Part shown: positions 47,401 through 62,400 of the stretch, one piece after another
Layout: each line of letters begins with the position of its first letter
How positions within the stretch are numbered: position 1 is the stretch's first letter
Source of the DNA: Agelas oroides
Lineage: Eukaryota; Porifera; Demospongiae; Agelasida; Agelasidae
Assembly (NCBI GenBank): GCA_949130485.1
Contig: OX422187.1
Location: 4,426,159-4,490,158, forward strand
Length of the DNA stretch: 64,000 nt
Direction: 5' to 3'
The notes under the pieces: generated by a model
Databases searched by the model: none
Seen by the model: the letters and a program-made list of their open reading frames with translations, nothing else
Told to the model about the DNA's origin: nothing
Translations under genes and position numbers: made by a program

Positions 47401-50400
47401 AAGGTTGCGGGATACCACTCATGCTCGTGTGCTTACTGTATGTTCTGAATTTATGTACGCACGTTATTATTTTCACTTGAACTGCTGCATATTTTATCCA
47501 GCCAAATATAGAGTTCAGCAGCTATATATATGAAGTGGTTTAACATCCAAAATGCTATAAAATGGACAATGCAGGGCATGACAGAGAGATAGTGTCAGCT
47601 GTCGTAAGTATACAGAAGTTAATAATTGTGTGGTACGTGGAGTTAAGCGGAAAACAGACTGTTTCTTAAAAAGTGAGAGATACTTTCCGTAAAAGCATGT
47701 TACGGCTAATCCTTTGCTATAGGCATTCAATTGAAGGGCATTGGACGTTTGAGACGGAAGCGAAATCACACTCAAAGACGCTGACACCCAGAAGGGGGTG
47801 TGACAGTCTGGGTACAAAACTAGACTAGTTTTCATGGAGAATCCATCTTGGCAATTATATGCTGATATTATACTGCATACCACAGTTACAGTTATTGTTC
47901 CATGGGCGCACACATTAGTAACAAACAAGTTAGTTTGCTAACGTTGAAATAGTGTGCTGGGTATGTCTTCTGAAGACCTCTAGTTTTACTTCTTTGTTTT
48001 GAAATGTGGTACTGTTACAGCATTTGTATGCAGTAGTTCAGTACGCAGTATTATGTAATGTTACCCCTACATTTGTACTTGTGGTTGTTACATATGTATG
48101 CCAGTTAGGTATGTATAGTTGATCCCAAGTTGATTACTCCGGGCCTGTAGACATTATGCAGCAGCTAGCCACCAACTGAACTCTGTGTGGCAACTATCAC
48201 TGCTTTCACCATTCCTCTCCAACTCTTTTCTGTATAATTACACCCCCAGCATGTGAGGTGCTCCTTGAAGGTGTACAGCTGTACCAGTCTAATTGTCTTT
48301 CTTCCTTTTTTGGTTCTTAAGGGTTTGTGTGGGCTTCCCTAGCACTATGAATGTATTAGCAACCAACACACTGGGAGAGAGGGTCCAGCTAGCTAGAGTA
48401 GTGTAGCGCTAGGGGGGTGAACCTCTTCAGAGCACCTGACATCCCAGGGAGTAGTGTCATTTGAGGTACATCCCCTGGAGTGTTCCAGAAATACCTGAAG
48501 AAATGTCATGGTGAATCCCCAGAAATGTCAAGGTGGATCTCCAGAAATAGTCATGGTGAATCCCCAGAAATGGTGGTACATCCCCAGAAATGGCGGGGTG
48601 CACCTCTCTCCCTTCATTTACATAGGTTTTGCTCCTAGTGGAGGAATACCCATCCAGCACTCAATATTCGATCTATCCAATCTTTTGGCGCATAGCACAC
48701 GTTGATGTCAAGGCATGCACACCAAATTCAGCCAGTGCTGTATGATTAGCCTTCTTCCCAGGTTTGGGGACCAGGCTGTTTTGCACCTTAACGATTCAGT
48801 CATTCAAAAGGACCAAAGTTTAAGAATGCAATGAATAAGCCCACTGATTTGCAATATCTGGGACAGACTACAGGAAGGTGGGAGGAGTGGGAAGTAGACA
48901 AGGTGTATTAGTGCCAGTCATGAGAGTCCAAAGTTTAAAGTGCTGGACTACCGGCCAAGAGCTCTGAAGGTGTAGCCACACTTGCAGCCCAGGCTACACT
49001 CAGCCCTATCTTAAAGAAATTACACATGTCTAAACAGATTGCTCTCAGAATCTAGGGTTTAGTAGTCTCATGCCCAGACCCCACCCTCTCACGAGGAAAA
49101 GGGTCTGGTGACCATTAAAATGCTTTCTTGGTTGTGCCAAGTCAGCTCTCGATTCTGAACAAGCCAATGAAATAGCACAACAACATATAACCATTGATGC
49201 TAGCTAATGAAATAGTGCTACATCATAAAGATGTACTCATTCACTTATCAAAAATCAAGATTTCTGACTTGACACAACCCGTCACCAGACCCTTTTCCTT
49301 GTGAGAGGGATTGAGACTAATAAGAGTTTAGTACTGCAGATTTAGAACACAGTAGTATGTACCTCTAAGCTACTTTATCAGTAGGCTTTATCATGTTGAA
49401 CTAAGTGCTACTTAGCTCTTCGCTTTGTATACTAGTAACACTTCACAGGTGAAGCCAGAGCTAAACCAAATTACAGTTGCACTGTACAGGTTAAGCCTTA
49501 TGTTGTACTGCAGCAGCAGTAGCTAGGCTCATTCTCAAGCTACATTCCCACATCACATTTTTGATGACTTGCAGGGTAGCAGGATAGCAAGGTAGCAGTA
49601 TTGCAGGGTAGCCTGATAGCAGTATTGCAGGGTAGCTGTATTGCAGGGTAGCAGGATAGCAGTATTGCAGGGGTAGCAGTATTGCAGGGTAGCTGTATTG
49701 CAGGGTAGCAGTATTGGAGGGTAGCAAGGTAGCAGTATTGGAGGGTAGCAAGGTAGCAGTATTGGAGGGTAGCAAGGTAGCAGTATTGGAGGGTAGCAAG
49801 GTAGCAGTATTGGAGGGTAGCAAGGTAGCAGTATTGCAGGGTAGCAAGGTAGCAGTATTGGAGGGTAGCAAGGTAGCAGTATTGCAGGGTAGCAAGGTAG
49901 CAGTATTGGAGGGTAGCAAGGTAGCAGTATTGCAGGGTAGCAAGGTAGCAGTATTGCAGGGTAGCAAGGTAGCAGTATTGGAGGGTAGCAAGGTAGCAGT
50001 ATTGCAGGGTAGCAAGGTAGCAGTATTGGAGGGTAGCAAGGTAGCAGTATTGGAGGGTAGCAAGGTAGCAGTATTGCAGGGTAGCAGTATTGCAGGGTAG
50101 CAGTATTGGAGGGTAGCAAGGTAGCAGTATTGCAGGGTAGCAGTATTTTTTCATGCCTCTACTATAACTGTTGTTTATTACTTGCAATGCGGCTTTGTAA
50201 GTGATCAAATGGGAAATGTTTTGCTTTCAGTCCACTAGAGGTAGAGATATATGACTGCAAAAATATGCAGTAATATGATGGCGGAATGCTATTGTGTTGA
50301 ACATGCAGGATTAGTGTTCTATTTGCACTCTTATAGGTAGGGCACTGTATCCAAACTTTTGCCCTCTCGCCTGATTTTTGTAGAGAGCAATTTTTATTTA

Positions 50401-53400
50401 AGTCTCTGCTATGAATCTTATTATGCTAAAGCAAATTTCTGGTGAGAACACTGCACAAGTTGTGAGCATCTTGGGATGCGGTTTCACTTGATCAAAAATG
50501 AATTGAATTCTGTTCTGTCGAACACCCTACCACAGCGTCTAAACATTCTGATAGATTCTCACCATTAATGGTATAATTAAGACTACTGCGCTGTAGGTGG
50601 GGGAATTCTGTATTATAGCCACTGCTACTTGTGAGGTTGCCATACTACATGGTTCTTTCTACATAGGGTAAGGATGAGTGAAAAGGGAATTTTTTTTGAG
50701 AATGTATTTTATTGTGTTGGCGGGCTTTTGGTTTAGGTGGTGCTTTGTGTTGTATGTCTGCACGCTATTTTTGGGCTTAGAGGAGACAAGAGATTGCCAT
50801 TTTCAGCTAAGGGGTTCACTAAGAGTGGGTGTGTTGAAACTAAAGCGAGAGGGCGTTACAGAGTCAATAGAAGCCATGAGTGACCATCGCTAGAACTTCT
50901 GGACCGTATTAGATTTTTGAAGAGTATAGTTTGCACTGACAGTGCACGAAAAAGTTTGAGGCATAATAAGTTTATACATAGTTCATACCACCAATATGCA
51001 AAATGCTGGTGTATATTGAAAGTTTGAAATACATAGTTCAGACCATCAATATGTGAAGTGCTGTGACATATTTTTAGCTTGAAATATGTAGTTCATACCA
51101 CCAATGCTGGGACATATTGGTAGTTTGAAATATGTAGTTCATACCACCAATGCTGGGACATATTGGTAGTTTGAAATATGTAGTTCATACCACCAATGCT
51201 GGGACATATTGGTAGTTTGAAATATGTAGTTCATACCACCAATGCTGGGACATATTGGTAGTTTGAAATATGTAGTTCATACCACCAATGCTGGGACATA
51301 TTGGTAGTTTGAAATATGTAGTTCATACCACCAATGCTGGGACATATTGGTAGTTTGAAATATGTAGTTCATACCACCAATGCTGGGACATATTGGTAGT
51401 TTGAAATATGTAGTTCATACCACCAATGCTGGGACATATTGGTAGCTTGAAATATGTAGTTCATACCACCAATGCTGGGACATATTGGCAGCTTGAAATA
51501 TGTAGTTCATACCACCAATGCTGGGACATATTGGCAGCTTGAAATATGTAGCTTGAACCATCAATTTACGTACGAAGTGCTAATATGTTGTACCAGCGTA
51601 CATCTGATTCACAGTTTAATGTGTTCTTATTCCCGTCTTGCAGTGGAGGTCGTGGACATCGCCACAGGAGAGACTATTCCCCTCTCCCCTGGAGTGACTT
51701 TTTTGATCACTGCAAAGATGTCAGCACCCCCAGGAACATATCCTCACAATGTTAAGTACATATTAATGTATGTAGTACACACACTGTCTACATTGCAGAG
51801 CATGCGTGTGGGAGAGAACGCTTGTAGGATGCTTCCAGCAATGTCAGTGCAAAGGTATGTGAAAAATTGTATAGGTGTTTTTTATATTTCTAAAAAATGT
51901 CGCCACACCTTTGAGTCATGGAGTACGACAGGGCTCTTGCTAGGCTTTTAGCATGTGGGTTGTGCCATTTGATTAATTCCAGCACCTTGTGGTTAAGTTG
52001 GGCACCATTTGGATCACTTTTATCCAGCTTGCAGCAATTGCTAAATCCAGTCTAAATCCATGCAGCTTCAATTCAGAGCAGCAGTTAGTTGCCAATTCTT
52101 TAGCATGCTTGGTATGCATGCGATTAAGTATTACAAGCACCATTTGGATCACTTCCTAAAATCAAAAAGTTGCTAACCTGGCTTCCTACCTAACAGGAAA
52201 GCTCAAACGTCAACTTCTTTTACAGTAAGTGGTGTCCATCGCTCTATAGTACTGTATGCCCAGCAGCAGTGTGTTGGCTGTACAGAGACGTACTGTCTGG
52301 CTGCTGTTAGTACTACACTTGTATGTATAGTCCTGAGATGCATGTACATATATAGACAGACTCATGTGGGAGGGTTGAAGCTAATAGCTACATGGATGAT
52401 ACATACAGAATACTGTAGCAGTCCTTAGTGAATAGTGAGACCATTTTATACCTTGTACAAAACTCACTTAGTGCATGAACTGTATAATGACAGCAATAGC
52501 ATTTTTTGATGCAGGAAATATCCAAAGACATCACTCATTTTTTATGGGTTATAAAAATCACTGTTCACTATGGGCAACTATGTAAGACTACATCCTCTGG
52601 ACTATAATATATGCCATCCTTCAACGTCTGTCTGCTTGGCACATATACATAGGAAGTAGGTGCAAGTACCTGGCACCGGTATACTTTCTATTACTGGCTG
52701 TTGTATAGTAAAACCCCACAGTGCATAATAGTGACATTCCCCCTGGATTGAGCAGCACGAGCCTAATGGGCGAATGCTGTTCCGTCTGGGGAATGTAACT
52801 TATTTTGTTGGATGGTACCCCTAGCAACCCACTGCCACACCATTATCACCTCCACCCATACCACTCCGTGTTAAAATTCAAGTGCAAAGATTTGGTTGCT
52901 AGGCAGCACCATTTACAATTACCAATACCACAGTAGCAGCAACACCCACTTAAGTAGCTCAGTTGTCATGGTCACTGTTATTATAACAATTGTGTAGTAT
53001 TGATCTAATTGGAATAGAATGTATTCTAACTTCCTAATTTCATATTAATGAAGCTCAGCTCATGAATCTCCAAGCTGTAAGAATGCCTGGATTACTAATG
53101 TGCTTTCTCTACAGTAGTTAGCTGTATGTGTGCTTGGACCCATGTCTTGCTAGAGGTTTCTTAATACTTGCTAGCTAGTTTACTTATGTTAATGCCTATA
53201 GCATCACTAAAAGATTGTCCCACTTGTCCTTGTGAATATGCCACACCCCTCCCTCAGCTGTTACACAGTAACAATAAGAACATGATGAGTAGCTACGGCA
53301 AACTCGCAACAGTTACTCACATACAAAACTTTAGCATCATGACAGTTCATTAAGCATGAATGTGGAGTAAGTCTAAGGCTTGATGGTTTCCGAGGCTTTT

Positions 53401-56400
53401 AGGAAGTGTTCAATATTTCATTTCCTGCTACAACCCACTTGTAGGTGATTAATCACAAACTCCATCTAGCTTCCAGGCTCACTTCCACACACTTGCTGAC
53501 TTCCTGACACTAACACTGCTAGTTCCAATTAATCTTCTAGGCTGTTGGTTTCTAGGGCAACAGAGCTACTGTCTATGTGAATGGGACTTGACAGTGTAAA
53601 TGTTAGTAACTGCTGTATAGGCCTTGGTGAGTTTTGCTCAAGTTTTAATAGTGGAGTGGAAATGCAGAAACATTCTGACATATGTAACTACTATTTTGCA
53701 GCAAAATTTGAATATTCCCACAACAGCATTGTTTGAACAGCAACATTGAATGATTATAGCAACATTATGACCAGCCTGATGGGTTACAGTAGCTAGTTTC
53801 ATGTGCAGGTCAATGTTGAGTAACTAGAGGTGGTATGTTACCAGCACAATGGATGTTTCTTGGAAGTGTGATCAAGCAGTTAAGAGCATTGTAGCATAAC
53901 ATACTGTGATTATGCTTAGTTGCATAGTAATGGGAGGTAAGTCAAAGGCTTGAAGATGGTTTCTGAGGCTTTTAGGAAGTGTTCAGTATTTCATTTCCTG
54001 CTACAACCCACTTGCAGGTGATTAATCACCAACTCCATCTAGCTTCCAGGCTCACTTCCACACACTTGCTGACTTCCAGACACTAACACTGCTAGTTCCA
54101 ATTAATCTTCTAGGCTGTTGGTTTCTAGGGCAACAGAGCTACTGTCTATGTGAATGGGACTTGACAGTGTAAATGTTAGTAACTACTGTATAGACCTTAG
54201 TGAGTTTTGCTCAAGTTTTAATAGTGGAGTCGAAATGCAGAAACATGTAACTACTATTTTGCAGCAAAATTTGAATATTCACACAACAGCATTGCTTGAA
54301 CAGCAACATTGAACAAACTCGCAACATTACGACCAGCCTGATGGGTTACAGTAGCTGACTGGTCTCATGTGCAGGTCAATGTTGAGTAACTAGAGGTGGT
54401 ATGTTACCAGCACAATGGATGTTTCTTGGAAGTGTGATCAAGCAGTTAAGAGCATTGTAGCATAACGTACTGTGATTATGCTTAGTTGCATAGTAATGTG
54501 AGGTAAGTCAAAGGCTTGAAGATGGTTTCCGAGGCTTTTAGGAAGTGTTCAGTATTTCATTTCCTGCTACAACCCACTTGCAGGTGATTAATCACAAACT
54601 CCATCTAGCTTCCAGGCTCACTTCCACACACTTGCTGACTTCCTGACACTAACACTGCTAGTTCCAATTAATAGTCTAGGCTGTTGGTTTCTAGGGCAAC
54701 AGAGCTGTGAATGGGACTTTACAGTGTAAATATTTATTGACCTTGGTGAATTACCCTCAAGCCACAGAAGTGTATGCTGACACAATACATACAGCAGATC
54801 GGGAAAATTTCGCTGTTAAAATAATTTCGTGGTCGAGACCAACCACAAAAATTTAACATGTGAAGAAAAATAAACTTATGCAGTGATGATCAATGAATAA
54901 GCGTGCATGCAAGTCCACCCCCCCCCCCCCGAGGTAAATGTCTGATCGACGACTACAGCTAGCGATACCTGGCTCTCCCGATACCTGGTAGTAGACTAAA
55001 CGCTAGGAACTCTCCAGGCGCTTGTTCATGTTGTAACCGTCAACCCTTAAAAAAATTTCGCAGAACTTTTAATGCCACGAAAATTTTTTACGCAAATTAC
55101 TCTTGGCTCTATAGTTTACTAATCCTGTGCAAAGTGGCCTAGATAATGCAACCACCTGTCTAGAATGGCCAAAAGCTGCTGGTTCCATGGCAATCATTTG
55201 GTGAGCCCCACACTAGCATGACTGCATTGTGCATGTGTATGTTTGCTTGCTTGCTTGTGTAAATTTTAAATGAGTGCATATAACTTATCTACTTACGCAT
55301 CATCAATTTTAGTTTATTATGCTCGTGTAACAGTAGACAGTGACAAATCCTGCTGTGTACATGCCATGACAAATTAATAAATCAGCAGTTTGCTGCTCGC
55401 TCCGGCTCGCCCCACGATGATGAATCATCTCACTAGTAGACAGGTTTCCCAAATTTACCGACTGACCTCAAGCAGAATGCGATATTGTCTCTTAGATGAT
55501 CCACTAGCTAGGACATGTACATATATGGAGTTTTCAAACACGTTCTAATTAGATTTATGATTACACTTCTCGATAAAATTTTAATTTGTGAGTTACAGAA
55601 TGTATGTGTGTATGTAGTTATGGTGATAACTCTTTGATCTGGTTTGGCTGCACACTATATCAATTAAGTCCAAAGTGGATGAGGAAGCTACTGGCACCGA
55701 TGATAGATTGTTCTGGGAACTTCCAGGTTGGAAATGATTTTTTCCCCACGGGAGGATGTAACTATTATACAACCCTGCACCTGTGGTACATCATTCAGGG
55801 AACTTCCAGGTTGGAAATGATTTTTCCCCACAGAGGATGTAACTATTATACAACCCTGCACCTGTGGTACATTATTCAGGGAACTTCCAGGTTGGAAATG
55901 ATTATATCCCACGGGAGGATGTTATATAACCTGTTACCTAGGCGATACCACTCCAGAAGAGAGGTATGAGCAACAGTCTTATATGTTGCTAAGGTAACGA
56001 ATTATATGTACCTATAGGGAATTATTATTATATTTTAGCCCTGTGAACATCATGTTCCAAAAAGAACTATGAAAAGTATAGAAATGGATTTTTAAAGAGC
56101 ACTAAATGCCAAGTGTTGATAAGTCACACATCCCAATCATAACAGAGACTACTGAGGTAATTGCTAATTACCAATTACTCTACACGTTTTTAAAAATGTA
56201 ATTTCTTTGTGTTCACATTGGGACAATTGTTTACTGAGGGTGACTTTTTGGGGCTGGGTTGGACTATATAGGTGTGTTAAATATTGCATACTGGATTGGC
56301 ACTTGTTCAGTGCACTTGTTGGCCATTGCTTCGCAACCAAATCTGTGCAGTTTAGTAACACAAAGTGGAATGGGTGGAGGTGACAATGGGTGTGGCAGTG

Positions 56401-59400
56401 GGTGTGGCAATGAGTTGCTCAGTTACATTCCCCAGACGGAACAGCATTTGCCCTTTGGGCTCGTGCTGTTCTGTCTGGGGGAATGTCACTATTTGCAGTG
56501 AAGTACCGTACTGTAGGCACTTGCAGTGCGGTGCCGTACTGTAGGCACTTGCAGTGCGGTGCAGTACCGTACTGTAGGCACTTGCAGTGCGGTGCCGTAC
56601 TGTAGGCACTTACAGTGCGGTGCAGTACTGTAGGCACTTGCAGTGCGGTGCCGTACTGTAGGCACTTGCAGTGCGGTGCAGTACCGTATTGTAGGCACTT
56701 GCAGTGCGGTGCCGTACTGTAGGCACTTGCAGTGCGGTGCCGTACTGTAGGCACTTGCAGTGCGGTGCAGCACCGTACTGTAGACACTTACAGTGCGGTG
56801 CCGTACTGTAGGCACTTGCAGTGCGGTGCCGTACTGTAGGCACTTGCAGTGCGGTGCCGTACTGTAGGCACTTGCAGTGCGGTGCGGTACTGTAGGCACT
56901 TGCAGTGCGGTGCGGTACTGTAGGCACTTGCAGTGCGGTGCCGTACTGTAGGCACTTGCAGTGCGGTGCCGTACTGTAGGCACTTGCAGTGCGGTGCCGT
57001 ACTGTAGGCACTTGCAGTGCGGTGCCGTACTGTAGGCACTTGCAGTGCGGTGCCGTACTGTAGGCACTTGCAGTGCGGTGCAGCACCGTACTGTAGACAC
57101 TTACAGTGCGGTGCCGTACTGTAGGCACTTGCAGTGCGGTGCCGTACTGTAGGCACTTGCAGTGCGGTGCCGTACTGTAGACACTTACAGTGCGGTGCCG
57201 TACTGTAGGCACTTGCAGTGCAGTGCCGTACTGTAGGCACTTGCAGTGCGGTGCCGTACTGTAGGCACTTGCAGTGCGGTGCGGTACTGTAGGCACTTGC
57301 AGTGCGGTGCGGTACTGTAGGCACTTGCAGTGCGGTGCCGTACTGTAGGCACTTGCAGTGCGGTGCGGTACTGTAGGCACTTGCAGTGCGGTGCCGTACT
57401 GTAGGCACTTGCAGTGCGGTGCCGTACTGTAGGCACTTGCAGTGCGGTGCCGTACTGTAGGCACTTGCAGTGCGGTGCCGTACTGTAGGCACTTGCAGTG
57501 CGGTGCCGTACTGTAGGCACTTGCAGTGCGGTGCCGTACTGTAGGCACTTGCAGTGCGGTGCCGTACTGTAGGCACTTGCAGTGCGGTGCCGTACTGTAG
57601 GCACTTGCAGTGCGGTGCCATACTGTAGGCACTTGCAGTGCAGTGCCGTACTGTAGGCACTTGCAGTGCGGTGCGGTACTGTAGGCACTTGCAGTGCGGT
57701 GCGGTACTGTAGGCACTTGCAGTGCGGTGCGGTACTGTAGGCACTTGCAGTGCGGTGCCGTACTGTAGGCACTTGCAGTGCGGTGCGGTACTGTAGGCAT
57801 CCCTGTCTTGATGTTGCTTAGCAACCTAATCTTTGCACTTGATGAAATGGAATGCAGTGGAATGGGTGGAGTTGATAATGGGTGTGGCAGTAGGTTGCTA
57901 GGGGTAACAGCCAACAACATTCTCCAAAACAGCGTTCACCCTTCAGGATCATGCCGCTCCAGCTGGAGATTGCAGTTAATACCTCATTATTAACCTAAAC
58001 CCTGGCACCTATTTGGGAAGCTCTGTAGCTCATGGCTTCTTGCAAGAGGTTGTTGGAAGCATGTGACTTCTCCTGGTGCTGGAATACAAGGCTTCTGTCG
58101 TTACACAGCTCATTGAGCTTCTGACAAATGCTGCCACCCTAAGCATTCTGTTGCCTAGGAAACACATTAGTACTCATATCAGTACCATCACACACTGGTA
58201 TGAGTTGTTAAGTATTGTCACTCAATTTATGTGGGCTGCAGAATTTTCAAAGTTGTACAATTGTTCACTACCCTACCGTCTTATTCACCCACATGAAAAC
58301 ATTAACAGCTTATAATATCAGGTGTAGTGGGGTGCAGCATTCCTTGAATCTGTCATCACTTGTTTTAAAATTAATTTACATTAGGGAAATCATTTTATTC
58401 AAACATGGCAGGACAGATGTTTGTAAGCTCTTAGCAACCAAACTCCCTGGCTCCTAATTTCCAGCTGAGTTCACTGCTCTGAGATCATGGTAGCTTCCAC
58501 ATGCGTGATCATACTCTTCCCCAAGTGCATTTTTCATCATTGATATGATTCTGTCACAAATAATTTGGACAATTTCTGAAAGAAACCATTTGCATGTAAT
58601 TAATGTCACCGGTCTGGTTGTTTGATTGGACGTGTTTATTAGCCATCAGCAAAACAGATTACTTACTCGGTAGCAAAGTATGTATGAATATCGTTACCAT
58701 GCACGCTCACAAAGTGTTATGTGCGTTCCACTTTATGCTCACATGTTAAGCGGTAGTTTACGTGTGGTACTCTAGATGAAACACACACCGAATGCATCTT
58801 GCTGTTAGGCACATTCCATTTGTTTCCTTCCTGTGGCGATTTGAGTTAGAGTACTACATGCAAACTCGTGTTTAACAGCAGATACAAGCTTATAATGTAT
58901 GCATACGTGCTGATATTACACTTGTGGTAGTGAGTTCTGCAACAGGTGAAACTATAGCAGAAGACCCAACACTTTTGGTAGGGCTGGGGGACAAGCTTTC
59001 ACTTAGTACGGTATTTATGAATAAGGATTTTTGAAAAATGAAGTTCAGCTAAGTGACTATTGATGAGATATCAGAGAGTGCCTTGCTGGTACTACTAGAC
59101 ACAACTATGCTGTTACGTACTTGTGAAATTTTTTCTTTTTTAGTATCATAGACAATTAGACACACAACATTGGAGACCGTTCTAACTTGATATGGTACAA
59201 ATTACAGGATGGGAAGCCTTCTAGGTGCATGTATTTGTGCATTGACTACTACAGATCATGTGGAAATTTGATTATTAACACTACAAACCACACTGTACTT
59301 GTTTGTTAGTGGAGGAATGTGCGCACTGTGGTTTTTATGATATTACTAGGGCATACATGAATGCACATAGGAGAGCCTCGCGGGAAGCGAGGTATTGAGC

Positions 59401-62400
59401 TACATTGCGTATGTAACAGTTATGTGTGTCTATGTCGGTCAGCCCCTTGTCGTTGCTGCCTCCAGGAATCACGCTCTGCTCAACAATGTCGCTGCACTCA
59501 GATTAACCATGATAGGAGTGCAGCTACACTGTTGGAGGCAGCAACGATGAGAGGCTGACCAGTGTAGGCATGAATGAGGTTGTGGCTATACTATAGTGGT
59601 GTCGGTCAGCCTCTCATCACTGCTGCCTCCGGGAATCATCCTCTACTTGACAGTGTCGCTGCACTTGTACCCTAGTTAATCTCCTCCTCTTTGCATCTGA
59701 CTCCATTTCTACCTCGTGATCATGCACGTGCACCGCTGTAGATTGTATTCCTGAGCATTACAGACAAAACCAAGATTCGACCCCACACTGCACTAAATAT
59801 GAGTAGTATAAACGCAAATATACACAAATATACTCCGCTAGACGATTTACCTGGGGCACAGCCGAGGGTAAACAATCTAGCTGAGTATATTGTATTTATG
59901 CTCAGAGTATAGGTAGTATATCCAATTTATTGAAACAGTAAACTATAACTTGATTTTGTATAAACTATTGTTTACATCATGCAAGTTTTTACTATTATGG
60001 TACAATTCAGCTGTTCATCCAATGAAATACTTAGAAAGTGATGTAATGTGGTATAAACCTTTGTTTTACATGTACTATGAAGCAGAGAAGCTGCAAGTAG
60101 TACGTATGTGTAAAAATAGGTAATTACGTAGTATCCCTGTGCATGTTAGCAGACACGATGGCTCCCACCACCCCCACATGTCTACCTTGTTGCTTTGAAC
60201 AATCAATGAACCACATCTCCCTGAATAGAAACAGCCGGCCTCAATAAAGCAAAGTCACCCACTGTGCAGGACGTGGCCAATACCAGGCCTCATCAGCTGT
60301 GCTGGAGTGACTGGGAGGTGGGGACTGCTATCTCATGCACAAAATGCAGTGAGGTGACTGGCTTTACCCATACAACAGGTAGAAGCTTCTCAAATGTAGC
60401 CTCTCTTTGTGCAGCTGTCTTCTGCACCTGTTTTATTACTCTCTCTCTCTGTGCCCATTATTAGATCTGCGATAAAGTAATTTGTGGTAATGATATTTTC
60501 CCCTAATAGCAGGTCTATTGGCACAACACCATTACTAGTAGGGTATCCTACACCAGTCTAGAGACTCTCTGGAATGTGCTACAGAATGAATAGTTGATGG
60601 TAAAGAGCAGCCATGTTCCGTCACTACTTGGACGTTGTGTGTGCATGTGCAGCTACTCAGCAGAAGTAAGAATATCCTTACAAAAAGGATGTCGGGTCAC
60701 ACTTCACAGCAGCTACACATGTGCTGTTTACAGTGCCTATAATATGGTTTCACTATTTAGTAGCTACTGTTCTTTGTTGCTGAGACATTAGAACATCCTT
60801 GGAAGCTCTTTATCAGTTAACAAGCACCGCTACTGAAAAAATTTGATGAAGATCCTCATTCCAATACTACATGTCAACATGAACTAGCATTGGAATGAGA
60901 CACATGCCATCTCCATGTATGAACTATTTTCTAGCACATGTATGATGTGTTCTACCAACCTACCTATACGAATATGCCTGTGAGCCATCATTTTGTGCAC
61001 CTGAAGAAGAGTGCATTGGTTGAAATGTTGTGCATTAGAACTGTTGCCCTGAGCTATCTTCAGTAGTTTGGACTGCAACTCCCTACCAACATTTGGATAA
61101 AGAGTGGTGAGCAGTTATTGCTGGTCTCTTCATGTGGCTCCCCCACCAGAATGCAATCATTGCTAGACAGAATGAGCCTGGTATCTTTTTTCACATGAGC
61201 ATGATGTAATCAGAAAAGACTACCTTCTGCATGTTGTTCGACACTTGCTGTGTAGAATATTCGATCCCCACTAACTAAATACGTACGTACGTGTAGCAAG
61301 TTGCCAGTACCCACGCACAATTAAACACTTTCTGCCACGTTTCTATCCTTGATGTCGCTCACGTGAGAAAAGATACCAGGCTCTCCCCATGTTCACAATT
61401 GCCATGTCATTCAACACTTGCTGTGTAGAATATTCGATCCCCACTAACTAAATACGTACGTACGTGTAGCAAGTTGCCAGTACCCACGCACAATTAAACA
61501 CTTTCTGCCACGTTTCTATCCTTGATGTCGCTCATGTCAGAAAAGATACCAGGCTCTCCCCATGTTCATGTTTGTGTTCCAAAGTGGGGGAGCCTGCTAC
61601 ACCAACCTGAGACCGATAATGATGATGGTATTGTGAGGAGGGTATCACTGAACACTGGACATAGGTAGACCCATTCCAGTGTGGAAGCGGTTGGAGGCTG
61701 GGAGGGACCTGTGACATGGGGCTACCTATTGTTATACTAACTCCACTACAGGGCTGCAATCCTTTAATGGCTAACTAGGCTGTTGGAAAGCACTCCCCAA
61801 TACTATAGTTCCTAGTGTGCCACAGGGACTTTCCTGTGAATACATTGAATTCTCTACTCATAGTACATAGCATTTTTGTAGTTGCATGTGGTTGAATGAA
61901 TTTCTTTTAGACTAATTGTGCCCAGGAAGCAGCTGAAAGGGCTCCATTCCTCCGCCAGTACAATTATGGGGGGGGTGTATATCCAATTTCACTCATGTGA
62001 CTGTCTGAAGCTGGCTGGGTTGACTGGCAAGGGGGTTTTCAGTTTACCCACCTCTAGTTCTTCATTACTCCTGTAGACTCTATTACCTCTAGTTCTTCAT
62101 TACTCCTGTAGACTACATGCAGCAAGGCAGCAAACACACAAGACTTATATACCTTGCATGCTATTTTTCATTTTAATTAAGGCCAATCCACTAAATTGTT
62201 AAAAGCAGTAAGTAATGTTTATGATGTGTAGTTGAAAAATGTCTGCATATGTGAACTTAGTAATGGCGTGTATGTTGTGGTCAGCAAGTTATTTAAAGCT
62301 CGGGGAGGAGTCTTGAGGCTAAAATTGACCTTCCTGTTTCAGGTTTCTAGCCATCATTTGGACTGCAAGGGATCAAACGTGATCAAAGTATTGGAGGGAG

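Noticed and set aside
49491..50208. Repetitive frames (LLPSNTAT, ATLQYCYL, LEGSKVAV) on both strands
   Set aside because: Products of the 24-bp minisatellite; all six frames are similarly open.
51472..51951. 159-aa frame spanning the 46-bp repeat and PPME1 exon 2
   Set aside because: It is a different frame from the one that encodes HRRDYSPLPWSDFF; only the exon 51644-51737 is supported.
36259..57800. Possible CRISPR-like arrays
   Set aside because: The repeats are directly adjacent with no unique spacers, and the genome is eukaryotic.
56489..57920. Overlapping frames of 195 to 436 aa with PTVRHRTASAYSTAPHCKCLQ-like repeats
   Set aside because: The 28-bp unit is not a multiple of three; it cycles through all frames and happens to lack stops. 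It is a satellite array inside a PPME1 intron.
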